The notes: generated from the letters alone by a model not told the origin. A DNA stretch of 64,000 nt from Candidula unifasciata (GCA_905116865.2 CAJHNH020000803.1:23501-87500); one strand, 5' to 3'. Counted from the stretch's first letter, positions 46,545-58,274 are shown. Made by a program: numbers and translations.

Positions 46545-48110
46545 TTGTTGGGTCATGCTGTGACTGTGTCCTCTTGGTGAGTCATGCTGTGACTGTGTCC
46601 TCTTGTTGAGTCCTGCTGTGACTGTGTCCTCTTGTTGAGTCCTGCACTGACTGTGTCCTCTTGTTGAGTCCTGCTCTGACTGTGTCCTCTTGTTGAGTCC
46701 TGCTCTGACTGTGTCCTCTTGTTGAGTCCTGCTCTGACTGTGTCCTCTTGTTGAGTCATGCTGTGACTGTGTCCTCTTGTAGAGTCCTGCTGTGACTGTG
46801 TCCTCTTGTTGAGTCATGCTGTGACTGTGTCCTCTTGTTGAGTCATGCTGTGACTGTGTCCTCTTGTTGAGTCCTGCTGTGACTGTGTCCTCTTGTTGAG
46901 TCCTGCTGTGACTGTGTCCTCTTATTGAGTCCTGCTGTGACTGTGTCCTCTTGTTGAGTCCTGCTGTGACTGTGTCCTCTTGTTGAGTCCTGCTGTGACT
47001 GTGTCCTCTTGTTAAGTCATGCTGTGATTGTGTTCTCTTGTTAAGTCCTGCTGTGACTGTGTCCTCTTGTTGAGTCCTGCACTGACTGTCCTCTTGTTGA
47101 GTCCTGCTGTGACTGTGTCCTCTTGTTGAGTCCTGCTGTGACTGTGTCCTTTTGTTGAGTCCTGCTGTGACTGTGTCCTCTTGTTGAGTCCTGCACTGAC
47201 TGTGTTCTCTTGTTAAGTCATGCTGTGACTGTGTCCTCTTGTTAAGTCCTGCTGTGACTGTGTTCCTCTTGTTGAGTCATGCTGTGACTGTGTCCTCTTG
47301 TTATGTCATGCTGTGATTGTGTTCTCTTGTTAAGTCATGTTGTGACTGTGTTTTCTTGTTGAGTCCTGCACTGACTGTGTTCTCTTGTTAAGTCATGCTG
47401 TGACTGTTCTCTTGTTGAGTCATGTTGTGATTGTGTTCTCTTGTTAAGTCATGTTGTGATTGTGTTCTCTTGTTAAGTCATGTTGTGACTGTGTTCTCTT
47501 GTTAAGTCATGTTGTGACTGTGTTCTCTTGTTAAGTCATCTTGTTGTGTCATGTTAAGTGTGACTGTGTTCTCTTGTTAAGTCATGTTGTGATTGTGTCC
47601 TCTTGTTAAGTCATGTTGTGACTGTGTTCTCTTGTTAAGTCATGTTGTGACTGTGTTCTCTTGTTAAGTCATGTTGTGATTGTGTTCTCTTGTTAAGTCA
47701 TGTTGTGATTGTGTCCTCTTGTTAAGTCATGTTGTGACTGTGTTCTCTTGTTGAGTCATGTTGTGACTGTGTTCTCTTGTTAAGTCATGTTTTGATTGTG
47801 TTCTCTTGTTAAGTCCTGCTGTGACTGTGTCCTCTTGTGGAGTCATGCTGTGATCGTGTCCTCTTGTTGAGTCACGCTGTTAATGTGCCATCTTGTTGAG
47901 TCATGCTGTGACTGTGTCCTCTTGTTGAGTCATGATATGATTGTGTCCTCTTGCTGAGTCATGCTGTGACCGTGTCCTCTTGTTGAATCCTGCTGTGACT
48001 GTGTCCTCTTGTTAAGTCATGCTGTGACTGTGTCCTCTTGTTGAGTCATGATGTGATTGTGTCCTCTTGTTAAGTCAAGCTGAGATTGTGTCCTCTTGTT
48101 GAGTATGAAG
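46545..48110 (+). repeat. 29-bp minisatellite, ~53 units, mosaic of two variants
   Basis: Type A unit: GAGTCCTGCTGTGACTGTGT plus CCTCTTGTT, dominant at 46545-47020 and 47810-48110. Type B: AAGTCATGTTGTGATTGTGT plus TCTCTTGTT, dominant at about 47290-47810. One compound rearranged unit at 47530-47580. Confidence 0.95.
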
Positions 48111-48364
48111 CCAGATCAAGAAGGCAATGCCCAGATACCTCACTTAGCCTGTAAGGAAGCTTTAATTAGGGCACTCGTAATTGCATCCCTGTTCCTCTGT
48201 GGGTAAAAGTGTCAAATACCCCCAACTCCTCATGAAGAGAAAAATTCATTACAGGCAATTCCACTTTGTAAGGAATCAAAATCATAATATTCTAGTTACG
48301 AGTACATTTTTCTTAACCTCACCCTCTTTTTCCCTTTTCGGTTTTCCCCTATGATATAAATCAT

Positions 48365-48565
48365 AGTCACTGATGATGATGATGACATTTAAGCCCACTA
48401 GGACCGCACAACCTGCGATTAACTCCCAGTTATACACAGTGCAACATTCGGATGAGAATATCCCAGGCACAAGTCCCAGAAACACCGTTCAACCGTTGGG
48501 TTATATCCCTGACACGAAGAAACCCAAAGTCTAGCCAGGGTCGGGGCTTTAAAATAAACAAAAAT
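48365..48565 (+). mobile_element. S5 dispersed repeat copy
   Basis: AAGTCCCAGAAACACCGTTC, AACCGTTGGGTTATATCCCT, AGCCAGGGTCGGGGCTT. Confidence 0.6.
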
Positions 48566-48603
48566 GGTGTCCCATTTTGAAAGAGAATTTGTGGTTCTAT
48601 TTA

Positions 48604-48894
48604 CGTTTCCCAGCCCATCTACACATTGACTGACCTTTCATTCATATTTTCTCAGAATGTTCTAAGTCAGAGGGGTATCACGTTGCCTTGACTCCAGTTA
48701 CGTGAGCGCCGATGTCGCGTGTTCTATATAATACTACACAATGACACAGCTTTTAACGACCCCTAGAAGTGGCTCTAACCCAAACCGCCCTGAGCCTAGG
48801 TCCCACAACAGATTTTTTTTCGAAGGAAACAGTACAACGTGTCACCCCTCTGACCTAGACCAGACTGAGAAAGTGTGTAGATGGGACGGAAAAC
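48604..48894. mobile_element. Foldback element with nested inverted ends
   Basis: Left: GTTTCCCAGCCCATCTACAC, later AAGTCAGAGGGGTATCACGT. Right: ACGTGTCACCCCTCTGACCT, later GTGTGTAGATGGGACGGAAA. The two pairs are complementary and in mirror order, giving a ~290-bp hairpin-forming element. No coding frame. Confidence 0.7.
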
Positions 48895-48949
48895 TTGAAT
48901 AAGACCTAATTTGTAAGTGTGTGTTGTCACGAATACTGTTCGTTTGTTG

Positions 48950-50085
48950 TTGTTGTTATTGATCCAGCGGCGCATGAGCTTTCGCCCTTTGGCCCAATGC
49001 CATGTAGTGGAATTTACCTGTTTTCATAAGCTGTTCTTTTCCTCCGTACAAGGTGTTCTACATGTCTGGTCTCGGAGGGAGTAGCGTTCTTCTTGTCTCG
49101 CTGAGTTTTAGGCACTCAAAGAGATGGTGTTCAACAGTTTCCTAGAGGTAGTTACATAGCTGGCACTCTGGGGAGTGTTGTGGCTGTATTCTGTTAAGAG
49201 ATGTCCACTGAGTGGAGTATGTTGTGTTCTAAGTCTGAAGATGGTGGCCTGGTCCCTTCTTGTTAGATGGTTAATGCTGTCATTAGGATCAAGGCCAGCC
49301 ATATGTCTATAAACCTCTCTTCCAGTGTCTCCCATGTCCCATCTGTTCAACCAAGTCTCTTTGTTTATAGTTCTTATAAGTGTTTTTGTTGTCTGTACGG
49401 TTGTCGCTGTAGTTGGTTGTTGTGTTTCTCCTTTCTTTGCCAGTCTGTCAGCTCTGTCATTACCTGGTGTGCCGGAGTGACCCGGAATCCACTGCATCAC
49501 TTTTCTGATGTTGAATGAGGTAATAAGCTGATCAGCATCCAGGATTATCTTGGCTATGTCAGTTCTGAAGCGTTCACTGCCCCCGGAGCTTGAAGGGCAG
49601 ACATTGAATCTGTGAAGGTGACAATATTTTGGGCCTTTGAAGGGCAAACATACATTATAGTCTTTAGGTGGTATACTGCTGTTTCCAGTGCAATTATTTC
49701 GGCTTCATAATTTGAGCAGAATTCCCCGCATGCGTCAAAAATCTCTTCAACAGATCCATCGAAATACTGTTTGTTCGATTTCAATTAGCCACTTTCATCC
49801 TCTGACCATGGAAGCTAGTTTCGTCATTGTAAATATCGGTTATATTTATGGCAACAAATTGTGTTGCTATTTCGTTGCGTAGTGTTTGGTGCTAGTATTT
49901 TATCTCTTCCGTGTCTGGCTGGCCTGCCAGGTCGTGTCCGTCTCATTGTGCAAGCTTGGATCTGATTAGGTCATGTTCCTTATTGTGTCTTCCGCTGGTT
50001 GTGTTACTATCATTGATTTGGTCTGTTTCCTGAGCTGTTCATGGTGATATCGCTGTTCCAGTCCTTCGTTTTGTTTATATAGCTG
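48950..50085 (-). pseudogene. LINE RNase H domain and C-terminus
   Basis: - strand: FCSNYEAEIIALETAVYHLK, IVTFTDSMSALQ, then after a frameshift DIAKIILDADQLITSFNIRK, VMQWIPGHSGTPGNDRADRL and AKKG, followed by TREVYRHMAG-like RDQATIFRLRTQHTPL. Catalytic D/E/D/D positions (Glu in EAEI, Asp in FTDS, Asp in NDRAD) are visible. A different LINE lineage from the RH family. Sequence above 49785 continues the same element upstream, degraded. Confidence 0.88.
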
Positions 50086-50089
50086 TTAT

Positions 50090-50275
50090 GGCTGTTGTAT
50101 AGAGGGAACGAGGACGTCCATAAACTCCTGTCAAACATTGAGGAGAGAAGTCAAATGTACTGTACTGGATTTCATCAATGACATCAAATGGAATTAACAG
50201 GATAGAACGAAGTGGTGGAAAAGGCAGCGAGCCCCAGGTGACATATAATGGCGCAATACGACGATGGTGATACTG
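50090..50275 (+). mobile_element. LINE ORF C-terminal remnant
   Basis: Frame reads SCQTLRREVKCTVLDFINDI, KWN and 'DRTKWWKRQRAP', resembling the SWRRTLxxE...DRxxWR end of LINE proteins. Confidence 0.45.
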
Positions 50276-50369
50276 ATGTGTAAGATTAATACCTCAATGA
50301 AAATAAAGCAGTAGCAACTCCCAGAAAGCCACTTCAATTTATTTCTTCTCCACTTCCTGTTCTACCGCT

Positions 50370-50640
50370 TCCGGTGTCAAGGGAGATAGAAGGTTCTGCT
50401 CCTTACATTTTTGGCCGCCTAGACACATTGTGTTCTTGCAGTGTTTCTTTGATGTTTCCATATTGTTCTTGGTCTACCTCGTGGCTTATGTTCTCCTCTT
50501 GTCATGTATGCCTTATATGGTATGTTGTCACAGTGCTTTTTCTCAAGGTGTGCAAACTATTTGATTTGCTGTCTCTGTATGGAATTTAGAATTGGTTCTA
50601 TGCCAACTTGTTCTCTTATGACATCACTTAATGATTCTTG
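50370..50640 (-). mobile_element. LINE ORF C-terminal fragment
   Basis: Reverse frame: DVIREQVGIEPILNSIQRQQ, IKWFAHLEKKHCDNIPYKAY, RGEHKPRGRPRT. Same family as 2697-2985 and 6165-6510. Confidence 0.8.
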
Positions 50641-50805
50641 ACAAAGAAGATGAGAAATATTGACATCTTAAAAGATCTGAACATCAAGGAAGATTGGCTA
50701 ATAAACAGCATCCTTCCTCGAAAGCTGAAATATTTTGGTCATATCAAGCCGCCACGACGAATTGGAAAAAATATAGCAGAAGGCATTTTTCAACTTTTCT
50801 GGTCA
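50641..50805 (+). mobile_element. LINE ORF C-terminal fragment
   Basis: MRNIDILKDLNIKEDWLINS, ILPRKLKYFGHIKP, matching 33770-33890. Meets an opposite-strand LINE at 50640 and an RH copy at 50820. Confidence 0.8.
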
Positions 50806-50819
50806 GCCGTTGAAAAAAT

Positions 50820-51145
50820 TGGTCTGTGCCGACTTGTCTGCACCACTTGGTGGTTAATTGATGTGTGTCAAGCCAGATGTTGTGAGGGCTATTTGGGAGC
50901 GAGTGAACAGTGCCGAGGCACAAATAGATTATTACGGTCTGAGGAGAATGGCATTGAGAGGAGTTACCAGAGGATTTGGCCGACTCTCAACACTCAAGGA
51001 AAAGGCGAGACAGATTTACAATAAGACATTCACTGGTATCATAGGAATTGGAACTTTTCGCGTGCTTCTAACAATGGGGACAGTGCGCTTAAGGAAGTGT
51101 CCCGAGTGCTATGATGTCGTTTATCAATTCAACATTCAATCTCTT
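50820..51145 (+). mobile_element. RH-family LINE 3' end
   Basis: WERVNSAEAQIDYYGLRRMA, LRGVTRGFGRLSTLKEKARQ, IYNKT, then 'RLRKCPECYDV'. Good coding continuity for about 110 codons. Confidence 0.8.
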
Positions 51146-51149
51146 CTGA

Positions 51150-51645
51150 TCACTCCTTTTACCTTTCTCAGACACCTCAACCTATAACAGTTATACATGG
51201 GCACCTGACAGTAACAAAGTAACATAGAAACAAATCTGGGGACCTAATTCTGAAGTACCCAGAATGTCAGTGCGACCCGATATACCACACTCTTTACTCT
51301 GTACAGATTTGCATTTCAATACATTATGCATGCGAGTGCCCTAACATGTCGAGGTCATAAATTCCTGAAGTGCCACACTGAAGCACCAACATCAATTCCA
51401 AGCCACTTCAGTCGTCTTCGGCTGGTGGTTCGTCTCCCAGTCGCTTTCAGAATTATCTCGGAATTTATAAGGGTGTGTAAACTTTTATGTTTTTCTTATC
51501 TCCTTTTGTTTTCTGGTTTCTTTATCTTCCCTTGTTATCTGTGTCAAGTATCCCTTCTGTGTAACAAAACGTAATACAGTACTATAAACCGGAGTTCCAG
51601 AATGTTTAAGAATGTAGATGAGGGCGGTCCCCGGAGCTTTCTGCT
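51150..51645. other. Unassigned DNA
   Basis: Nothing recognised. Confidence 0.5.
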
Positions 51646-51649
51646 GGTT

Positions 51650-52140
51650 AGAGAACACGACACATACGTCGTGATTGTAACTGACTCAGAAAGCTTGCTG
51701 AATAAGGTGATGACAGGTATACTTTGTGTAGAGTGGCATACTTTGCTACGGAGGTCACGGGTGAGGAGTATTGTCTGAATCGTTTCTCCGGGTCATGCCG
51801 ATGTGTTAGGAAATGAATATTCGGACAGACTGGCTGGCTCTGCACAACCTGGTGGAATATTGATGCATGATAAGGCAGGCGTAGTTAGGGCTTAATGGGA
51901 GAACGTGTACAATTCGGAAGAGCAATTGGATCACCACAGTTTGGTCAGAGTGATGTAGCGTGAACTCACATGGGATCTTGCCGATACTCAACGCTCTGAA
52001 AAAGGCCAAGACGGATGTATAATCAGAATGCTACTGACACCATTGGTATTGGAACTAAGCGCTGGCTACTGAAGATGGGGGACGGAGCCCTTAGGGGAGT
52101 GCCTCGAGGGTTGGGCTGTCGGTTCTTGAATCAACTCAAC
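51650..52140 (+). mobile_element. RH-family LINE 3' end
   Basis: VVIVTDSESLLNKVMTGILC at about 51670, GHADVLGNEYSDRLAGSAQP, GGILMHDKAGVVRA, then the CTGAAGATGGGGGACGGAGC block and TTCTTGAATCAACTCAAC end. Several stops. Confidence 0.8.
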
Positions 52141-52525
52141 AAATAAGCTAGATCTGCACACACATAAGCCAGATCTGCACATACATAAACCAGGTCTGCC
52201 CACACACAAACAAACCAGAACTGTACACACATAAGCTAGATCTGCACACACATAAGCCAGATCTGCACATACATAAACCAGGTCTGCACACACACAAACA
52301 AATCATAACTGCACACACATAAGCTAGATCTGCACACACATAAGCTAGATCTGCACACACATAAGCTAAATCTGCACACACATAAGCCAGATCTGCACAT
52401 ACATAAACCAGGTCTGCACAGACACAAACATAAGCCATATCTGTACACACACAAGCCTGACCTGCACAAACACACATAAGCCAGATCTGTACACACACGA
52501 GCCAGATCTGCACACACACACACAC
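52140..52525 (+). repeat. 21-bp minisatellite
   Basis: About 18 units of ATAAGCTAGATCTGCACACA plus C, with CATAAACCAGGTCTGCACAC variants; followed by (CA)n. Multiple of three, so - strand frames with VCADLAY repeats are artefacts. It starts at the very end of the RH LINE copy (AACTCAACAAATAAGCTAG). Confidence 0.92.
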
Positions 52526-52599
52526 ACACACATAAACCGACAAGACCGACGACCAGAAGTGGACAAACAAACTGAACTTTCTGCTGCGGAGGTTTACAA

Positions 52600-52890
52600 C
52601 CTATGAAAGATAAGACTACAACAAGATAAAGAAGTTAGAGGTATACTGGGTACACTCTGAGAGGAAATGAGCACAGAATTACAAGACAGGTACTGCAATA
52701 GGGAATAAACGGTCTGAGAAAAAGAGGACGTTCGAAGGAATCATTAGGAAGAATATTATTACGAGAAACCAAAAATGCTGGGCTGAACTCCATGTCAGAA
52801 ATCCAGAGTTGCATGCATTAGAGAGGGGTGGAGGAATCGAATGCGAGCCCTATGTGACGTCTAACGGCACACAAAGGATGATGATGATGA
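52600..52890 (+). mobile_element. LINE ORF C-terminal remnant
   Basis: GLRKRGRSKESLGRNIITRN, QKCWAELHVRNPELHAL, then 'YVTSNGTQR' and (GAT)n. Fits the GKRKRGRPKxTWRRT...AARHKEDD pattern. Confidence 0.65.
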
Positions 52891-53535
52891 TGATGATGAA
52901 CACTTAGACGAAGAAGAAGAAGAAATCCGATGGCGGTGGTGAGTGTGAGAATAGCCCCCGTTAACATCCATAATAAGTGCACAACCATTGTTGTCATTTA
53001 AACTCGCTCTCAGATGCCCAGCGCTTGTCCCATCTGCAGCCCTTTTCTTCTGTATCCTTATTTCCGTCACAATTCTCTCCTTGCACGCAACACAATACAC
53101 GGCATGCTGTTCCACTGAATATATCTCAATACCTGTAACATTCATGTTCAGTTTAATTTGTACGAGAATAAGATAAAAAAGACAACGTTAAAACTGACGC
53201 GAGCAGATTTCGCTGTGAGTATCGTTCAGTTATATTTGTGGTCTTTTTTGGTACAAAGTGTATGGGCTAAGATTGATGTATTTATGCAGGAATTACGGCT
53301 TAATGTCCCTAAACGAATGTATTGCCTATCCTTGGACGTTCAAGACCCACATTGTTCCTGTTTTGCCTGCTGCTCATGTTGGCTGTGCCTTCTTTGTTCT
53401 GGTTGCGATGTTTTCGATGAGGGCCCTTATTGTTAATGATTTCTGTCTCCTGTTATGTGGTTCTGAGGCGGTTAGGTCCTGTTCACATTCATGTTCCGTT
53501 TGCCGACTCGACATCTTCTAAGTAAAAATTAAAGG
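52891..53535. other. Unassigned DNA
   Basis: Short (GAA)n at 52910; otherwise no recognised element or gene. Confidence 0.5.
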
Positions 53536-53539
53536 AACC

Positions 53540-53795
53540 TCTTCCACGCCCTCAAGCGTATTGGGCATAGAGGGCTAAACCTATATTTTTATAGACCAGT
53601 CGGCACTCTGTGGGTGATGTGGTCAACATCACGCCGTCGCCTTTACTTCCCAAGACTGTACCTGGTACCCATTTAAGGCTAGGTCGACCTGGAAACCAGA
53701 ATTTTTTTTTAATAATCCGTCTCCGCCAGGAGCTGACCCACAACCTTTCGATCCACGGGCGAGTGCCTAGCCGCTACACCACGGCGGCTCTCTCG
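53540..53795 (-). mobile_element. S1 tRNA-derived SINE, near full length
   Basis: - strand: GAGCCGCCGTGGTGTAGCGG, CTAGGCACTCGCCCGTGGAT (A-box region), then GGTTGTGGGTCAGCTCC (worn B box), and body with GACCTAGCCTTAAATGGGTA, ATGTTGACCACATCACCCAC. Confidence 0.8.
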
Positions 53796-53984
53796 ATATC
53801 TTCTACACATCTCTAATTCACTATCTATGATATTATTTGAGCCTCTACCATCCGTATTCCTCCATAAGTATCCTAACCATCTGAGCCTGCAAAAGTGGAG
53901 CACAGAGAAAACAGTTATGGCGCCTGCTCTTTCTAATTAGATTTTAAAAATTTAAGCAACGGATCAACATCATGGCACAAGGGT

Positions 53985-54330
53985 AGTAACCAATAAGTGC
54001 TCTATTCTGCTTCTAACTCAAGCCTGAGTCCGAAGAATCTCAGCGCAGTGCACAAATTCTGTAGCACCGTAAGGATCCTGAAATACTTTGTGTAGACTTT
54101 AAACTCAAAATTTTGCTCGGGCAGCGCCGATAGGCTACTCTGCTTAATTTTAAACTGACCAGGGATTTTTTACGTGCGCAACAATACACACTGACGTCCG
54201 ATCTTAGTACCTAGAGACCAGGGGAAATTATTAGAAGTCCATGTGAAAAAATACTTGCTTTCACTGGGGCCTGAACCCAAGACTTCCAGCACTCGTCAGG
54301 CGCCATGCCTCGAGACCACACAGCCCCTTG
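53985..54330 (-). mobile_element. S2 tRNA-derived SINE copy (reverse)
   Basis: - strand head: GGTCTCGAGGCATGGCGCCT and GAAGTCTTGGGTTCAGGCCC (B box GGTTCAGGCCC). The ~270-bp body aligns end to end with the forward copy at 58275-58650: ACATGGACTTCTAATAATTT, GCACGTAAAAAATC, GGCGCTGCCCGAGCAAAATT, AAAGTATTTCAGGATCCT, TGCACTGCGCTGAGATTCTT. Confidence 0.85.
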
Positions 54331-54334
54331 CACT

Positions 54335-55980
54335 CTCTTTTTAATACCCACCGCCAGTTACATAATTCCATTATATTCTCCGTTCCAAAGGAGGCGGTGC
54401 TAATACCTTAGTTTTTATGATCGTGTCTGACCACTGAATGTCGTGTTTTCGTCCTGTGCGTCTTATGTGAAAGCCATTCAGGTTTGTCGAAACAGGTGAA
54501 TCTAATACGTGTTTGATATACAACAACACCATATCCAATTGTTGAACAATAAATGGTCTTCCTGCGGTGGGTTTACACTGCCAGTTACTGTGGGATTATT
54601 TGGCATTTGTTATAATTGTAGAACTATGCACTGAGCACAGTCAACGGAGTCAAATCTCATTTAGGGTTCTAAGTAGAAGATTCAAGAATTATCATCTTTG
54701 AGAGTCAGCGTTAGTAATTAATCCAGGTTCTGACATCACTATAGACGGTCTGCTTCGTTCCTCTACAAGTGGAGGTTCCACCGAACGTCCTTCGCTAATT
54801 TGAAAATTAGTTTTAACAAAACTTGTCAACGCCAGCTTTGTCCTGAAACTTGCACGCGCAAATAAAATAATAAAAAAGCATAATGCAGATGTCAGATATG
54901 CCAACACTAACGGTTCCACAACAGAATTATAACTCACTGTTGGTGCAAACGGGCAATAACAAAAGCAGGTTTTGTGCCGCAATAGTGCATGCCATTTATA
55001 ACAAAACCGGAAATTCGACAATACGCTGAGGGCACAACATGGGGGAAGGGGGGAGGGCATTTCATATGAAACGCACAGCTCACGGTGTCACACCAAGCAT
55101 CGAACTTAGTACCTAGACGACAAAACCTTTGAGCTCTCTGTCTAGAAATAGGGAATTAGCATCTGCAAAACCGAGATCAAAACAAATAGCTTTTCTGTGA
55201 CAGCAACCATTTTGACCTCAAGTATTGCTTTGGGAATGACACATCCTTGCGTTGATTGTTGGTTATTGGAGGGGAATGCGTGTCACAAAACGTGCCGTAA
55301 CAACTCGGTTCTGAGTCTTTCGGTGAGGACGGTTAGTTTCTATGGAACCATGGCCGCTGGCACACACACACACACAAATTGGAAGAGATAGGGTAGAGGC
55401 GCGTAAGCTTGGTTAAAGTGTGTAATAATAGTACTTTGTGTCATATTTTCATATATATCACCTTGCGATGTTTTTGTGTGGCGTCGACCCTGGTTTCACA
55501 CTTATAACAAGGCTTTTTTAGGCATTATTCTTTCAGTGCTACTGCAATACGTACTTGGTGGTGAGTACCGGCACCTTTATGGGGAAAAGGAGTGAGGGTG
55601 AGAGAAGCTCTCTTTATACCATGAAATTAACAGAAAGCGATATGCTACCAACACCTGCAGTTGAGCCAACCCCGCTATGTCGTAATTATGAAACTACATG
55701 CTTAAACCTCAAGTCGCAGACGCCAACAATAGTCAATTGACAACAGTGGCGTCAACAATATCATCATTGTTGTATAACAACAGGGCACTATCTGAACATA
55801 ATTACACAATCGTTGTGGCTTTGTAACCCAACTCCCGACACAATATTTCCCTACCGAACACGTCGAGACCTTAGGTTGACTTGGGGGGTAATGTGGTGTC
55901 CTTAGGGCTGTCAGGTCGGTGGGCTTTGAAACTGAGATGTGATTTCTAATCTGCTGCTTCTTCTGAACAGTTGTGTTTTG
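54335..55980. other. Unassigned single-copy DNA
   Basis: A 122-codon - strand frame (54692-55060) has a hydrophobic stretch but no recognisable domain. (CA)n at 55361-55377. No exon can be supported. Confidence 0.5.
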
Positions 55981-55984
55981 TTTC

Positions 55985-56485
55985 TGACATTAGACAAGGG
56001 GTTGGGGGGGTGGGGGGGGGGGGGGTGGTAGGGAGTTGAAGTTATAGGCGTATGAGAAGATGGAAGTAGGCTTATCATTGATGTGGGACTATGGAGGTGT
56101 CTTCAGTTTGAAGTCATGTGGTTGGGGGGAGGGGGGGAGGGGGGGGGGGTTGTTGAAGTTATAGGCGTACGAGAAAATGGAAGTAGGCTTATCATTGATG
56201 TGGGACAGTGGAGGTGTCTTCAGTTTGAAGTCATGTGGTTGGGGGAGGGGGGGGGGGGTTGTTGAAGTTATAGGCGTACGAGAAGATGGAAGTAGGCTTA
56301 TCATTGATGTGGGACTGTGGAGGTGTCTTCAGTTTGAAGTCATGTGGTTGGGGGAGGGGGGGGGGTTGTTGAAGTTATAGGCGTACGAGAAGATGGAAGT
56401 AGGCTTATCATTGATGTGGGACTGTGGAGGTGTCTTCAGTTTGAAGTCATGTGGTTGGGGGGAAGTGGGGGGGGGGGGGTTGTCA
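55985..56485 (+). repeat. ~107-115-bp minisatellite with G-tracts
   Basis: Four units starting near 56036, 56150, 56262 and 56370: GAAGTTATAGGCGTACGAGA, AGATGGAAGTAGGCTTATCA, TTGATGTGGGACTGTGGAGG, TTTGAAGTCATGTGGTTG, each followed by a 10-20 bp G-rich run. Confidence 0.93.
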
Positions 56486-56494
56486 CGACTATTC

Positions 56495-56640
56495 TGAACT
56501 GCTTCTACTGCAACAACTACCGCTGCTGCTATTACTGCCGCTACTGCTATTACTGCCGCTACTGCTATTACTGCCGCTACTGCTATTACTGCCGCTACTG
56601 CTATTATTGCTAGTGATACTACTGCTACTGTTGTTGCCTC
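56495..56640 (+). repeat. 18-bp (CTGCTATTACTGCCGCTA)n array
   Basis: About five clean units at 56525-56610 with degenerate CTGCTA copies around. Confidence 0.9.
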
Positions 56641-56644
56641 TACT

Positions 56645-56960
56645 TTTAATTTCTAGTTTCCTAGACACCATTTAACTAATTAATCTTCAAAATAGCGATT
56701 TTCAGTGGAACTGGTATTAAGACATGAAATAATTCAATAAAAACTATTTCTAGGTTCCTCAACGAGGAAACACAAACACGCATTAAAATACAACCGAACT
56801 TTTCAAATAAATCTTCATCAACTGATAAAACAACTGAAATCTGAAGCACCCAACTATAAACTGAATAGTCACTTCAGGAAATAAATTAAACGTAGGTTTT
56901 TAAAAAAAAATGGGGACGAGAAAAAAGAGCTCTTGCGACATGAAACGTAAACATTTGAGT
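56645..56960. other. Unassigned AT-rich DNA
   Basis: Nothing recognised. Confidence 0.5.
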
Positions 56961-56964
56961 AAGT

Positions 56965-57150
56965 TAGTAAGTTTTACTTTATCAGGACATTACACAGAGC
57001 GATAAACACCAGGTGACACAAAATACCACCATGCAGATGAGGATGACCCGATGAAAGAACACCTGTTCAACCGTTAGGGCCCCTAGCAACAGCCAGGGTG
57101 GGGCTTCATAAAAGCGAAAAAAAAATTGCATCCCACAAGGGACCAACTGG
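56965..57150 (+). mobile_element. S5 dispersed repeat copy
   Basis: ATCAGGACATTACACAGAGC, GATAAACACCAGGTGACACA, CAACAGCCAGGGTGGGGCTT, ATTGCATCCCACAAGGGAC. Confidence 0.65.
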
Positions 57151-57154
57151 GATT

Positions 57155-57885
57155 GTCGGATGAAAACAGTTGAACAGGAAAAGGGGAGATTAATAAGTGG
57201 GTGGAGGATGAAATAAAAGTAGCAAGTTAAGATGTTTTTAACTTAATAAGTAGGAAGTTAGATAAATAATTCATGTAATAATGAAAACGCTTTTGAGATA
57301 AGGCTATGAATATATTCATACTGGGCTGAAAACATCCGTGCATACGTTTTCTATAGAAAGTTGGGTGTTGGGACAATTAAACCAAACGTTTTGTTCTACG
57401 TCATCTGCCTCCTTTCTTTTATCAATTATAATTTTACAGCCTTTCTTGTTTTATCAAATTTTCTCGCTTCTTTTGAAATGTAATTGACATATTCTAATAC
57501 ATTGTGTGCGTAAAGTGTTTTAAGTTAGCTACGAAAGGGAAAGGTAATTACCCCGCATTAAGTCTTGCATTCACAACGTTTGTGTCTGTAGCTTGTATTC
57601 ACGTCAACATTGTATTGTGTGGTTGTAGAGGCACTTGTTTCACGACTAGAAAGTTTCACAACTGGGATAAATGGTTTTCTAATTGCATGTTGTGTGCTTT
57701 GTTACTTTCAATTCCACCTACCTATAACTTGGGTTGGTGACGGTAAATTAGTAAACACAGAGATAACATTAATATAGAGGAAGTTATTTCATTATCATCC
57801 ACCTCAAATTCATAACCACCACCATCATCATCATCATCAATACCTCATCATCAGCCTCTATCCAATAGCTTCTCTATGATCTTGA
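57155..57885. other. Unassigned DNA
   Basis: A 78-codon frame at 57504-57740 is Cys-rich but unrecognised. (CATCAT)n near 57825. Confidence 0.5.
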
Positions 57886-57889
57886 CTGA

Positions 57890-58105
57890 CTGACTGACTG
57901 ACCTTCTACCCCACCAGGACATCACACAAGCGACAAAAACCCGATGACACAAAGTGCCACCATGCGGGTGAGGATCGCAGTGGAGAGGTCCCAGAAACCG
58001 CGTTCAGACATTTGGCCATATGTATGGCCTGCCTATATTGCGGCCCCTGGCAAAAGCCAGAGTAGGGCTTCAAATGACAAAAAATTTCGTCCTAAAAAGG
58101 ACGAA
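57890..58105 (+). mobile_element. S5 dispersed repeat copy
   Basis: TACCCCACCAGGACATCACA, GTGCCACCATGCGGGTGAGG, GGAGAGGTCCCAGAAACCGC, TGCGGCCCCTGGCAAAAGCC; the best-preserved S5 copy. Confidence 0.7.
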
Positions 58106-58274
58106 ATTGGATATCTATGATCTTTCTCTGGAACACCTCTTCTCTAACTTTCCCACTGTTTTCAGCTACCACAGTTGTTCCCCTTCTTTGGACAAGTGAA
58201 AGGAATGTAGATTGTTTCCCTCTGGTGTGGGTTTCCGTTCTATTAGAAATATTTTTTTCCAGGCATCTTCATTA

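Noticed and set aside
49267..49518. + strand 83-codon frame
   Set aside because: Antisense to the LINE RNase H coding sequence on the - strand.
54692..55060. 122-codon - strand frame with hydrophobic stretch
   Set aside because: No recognised domain, splice context or homologue in the window; length is not unusual for chance.
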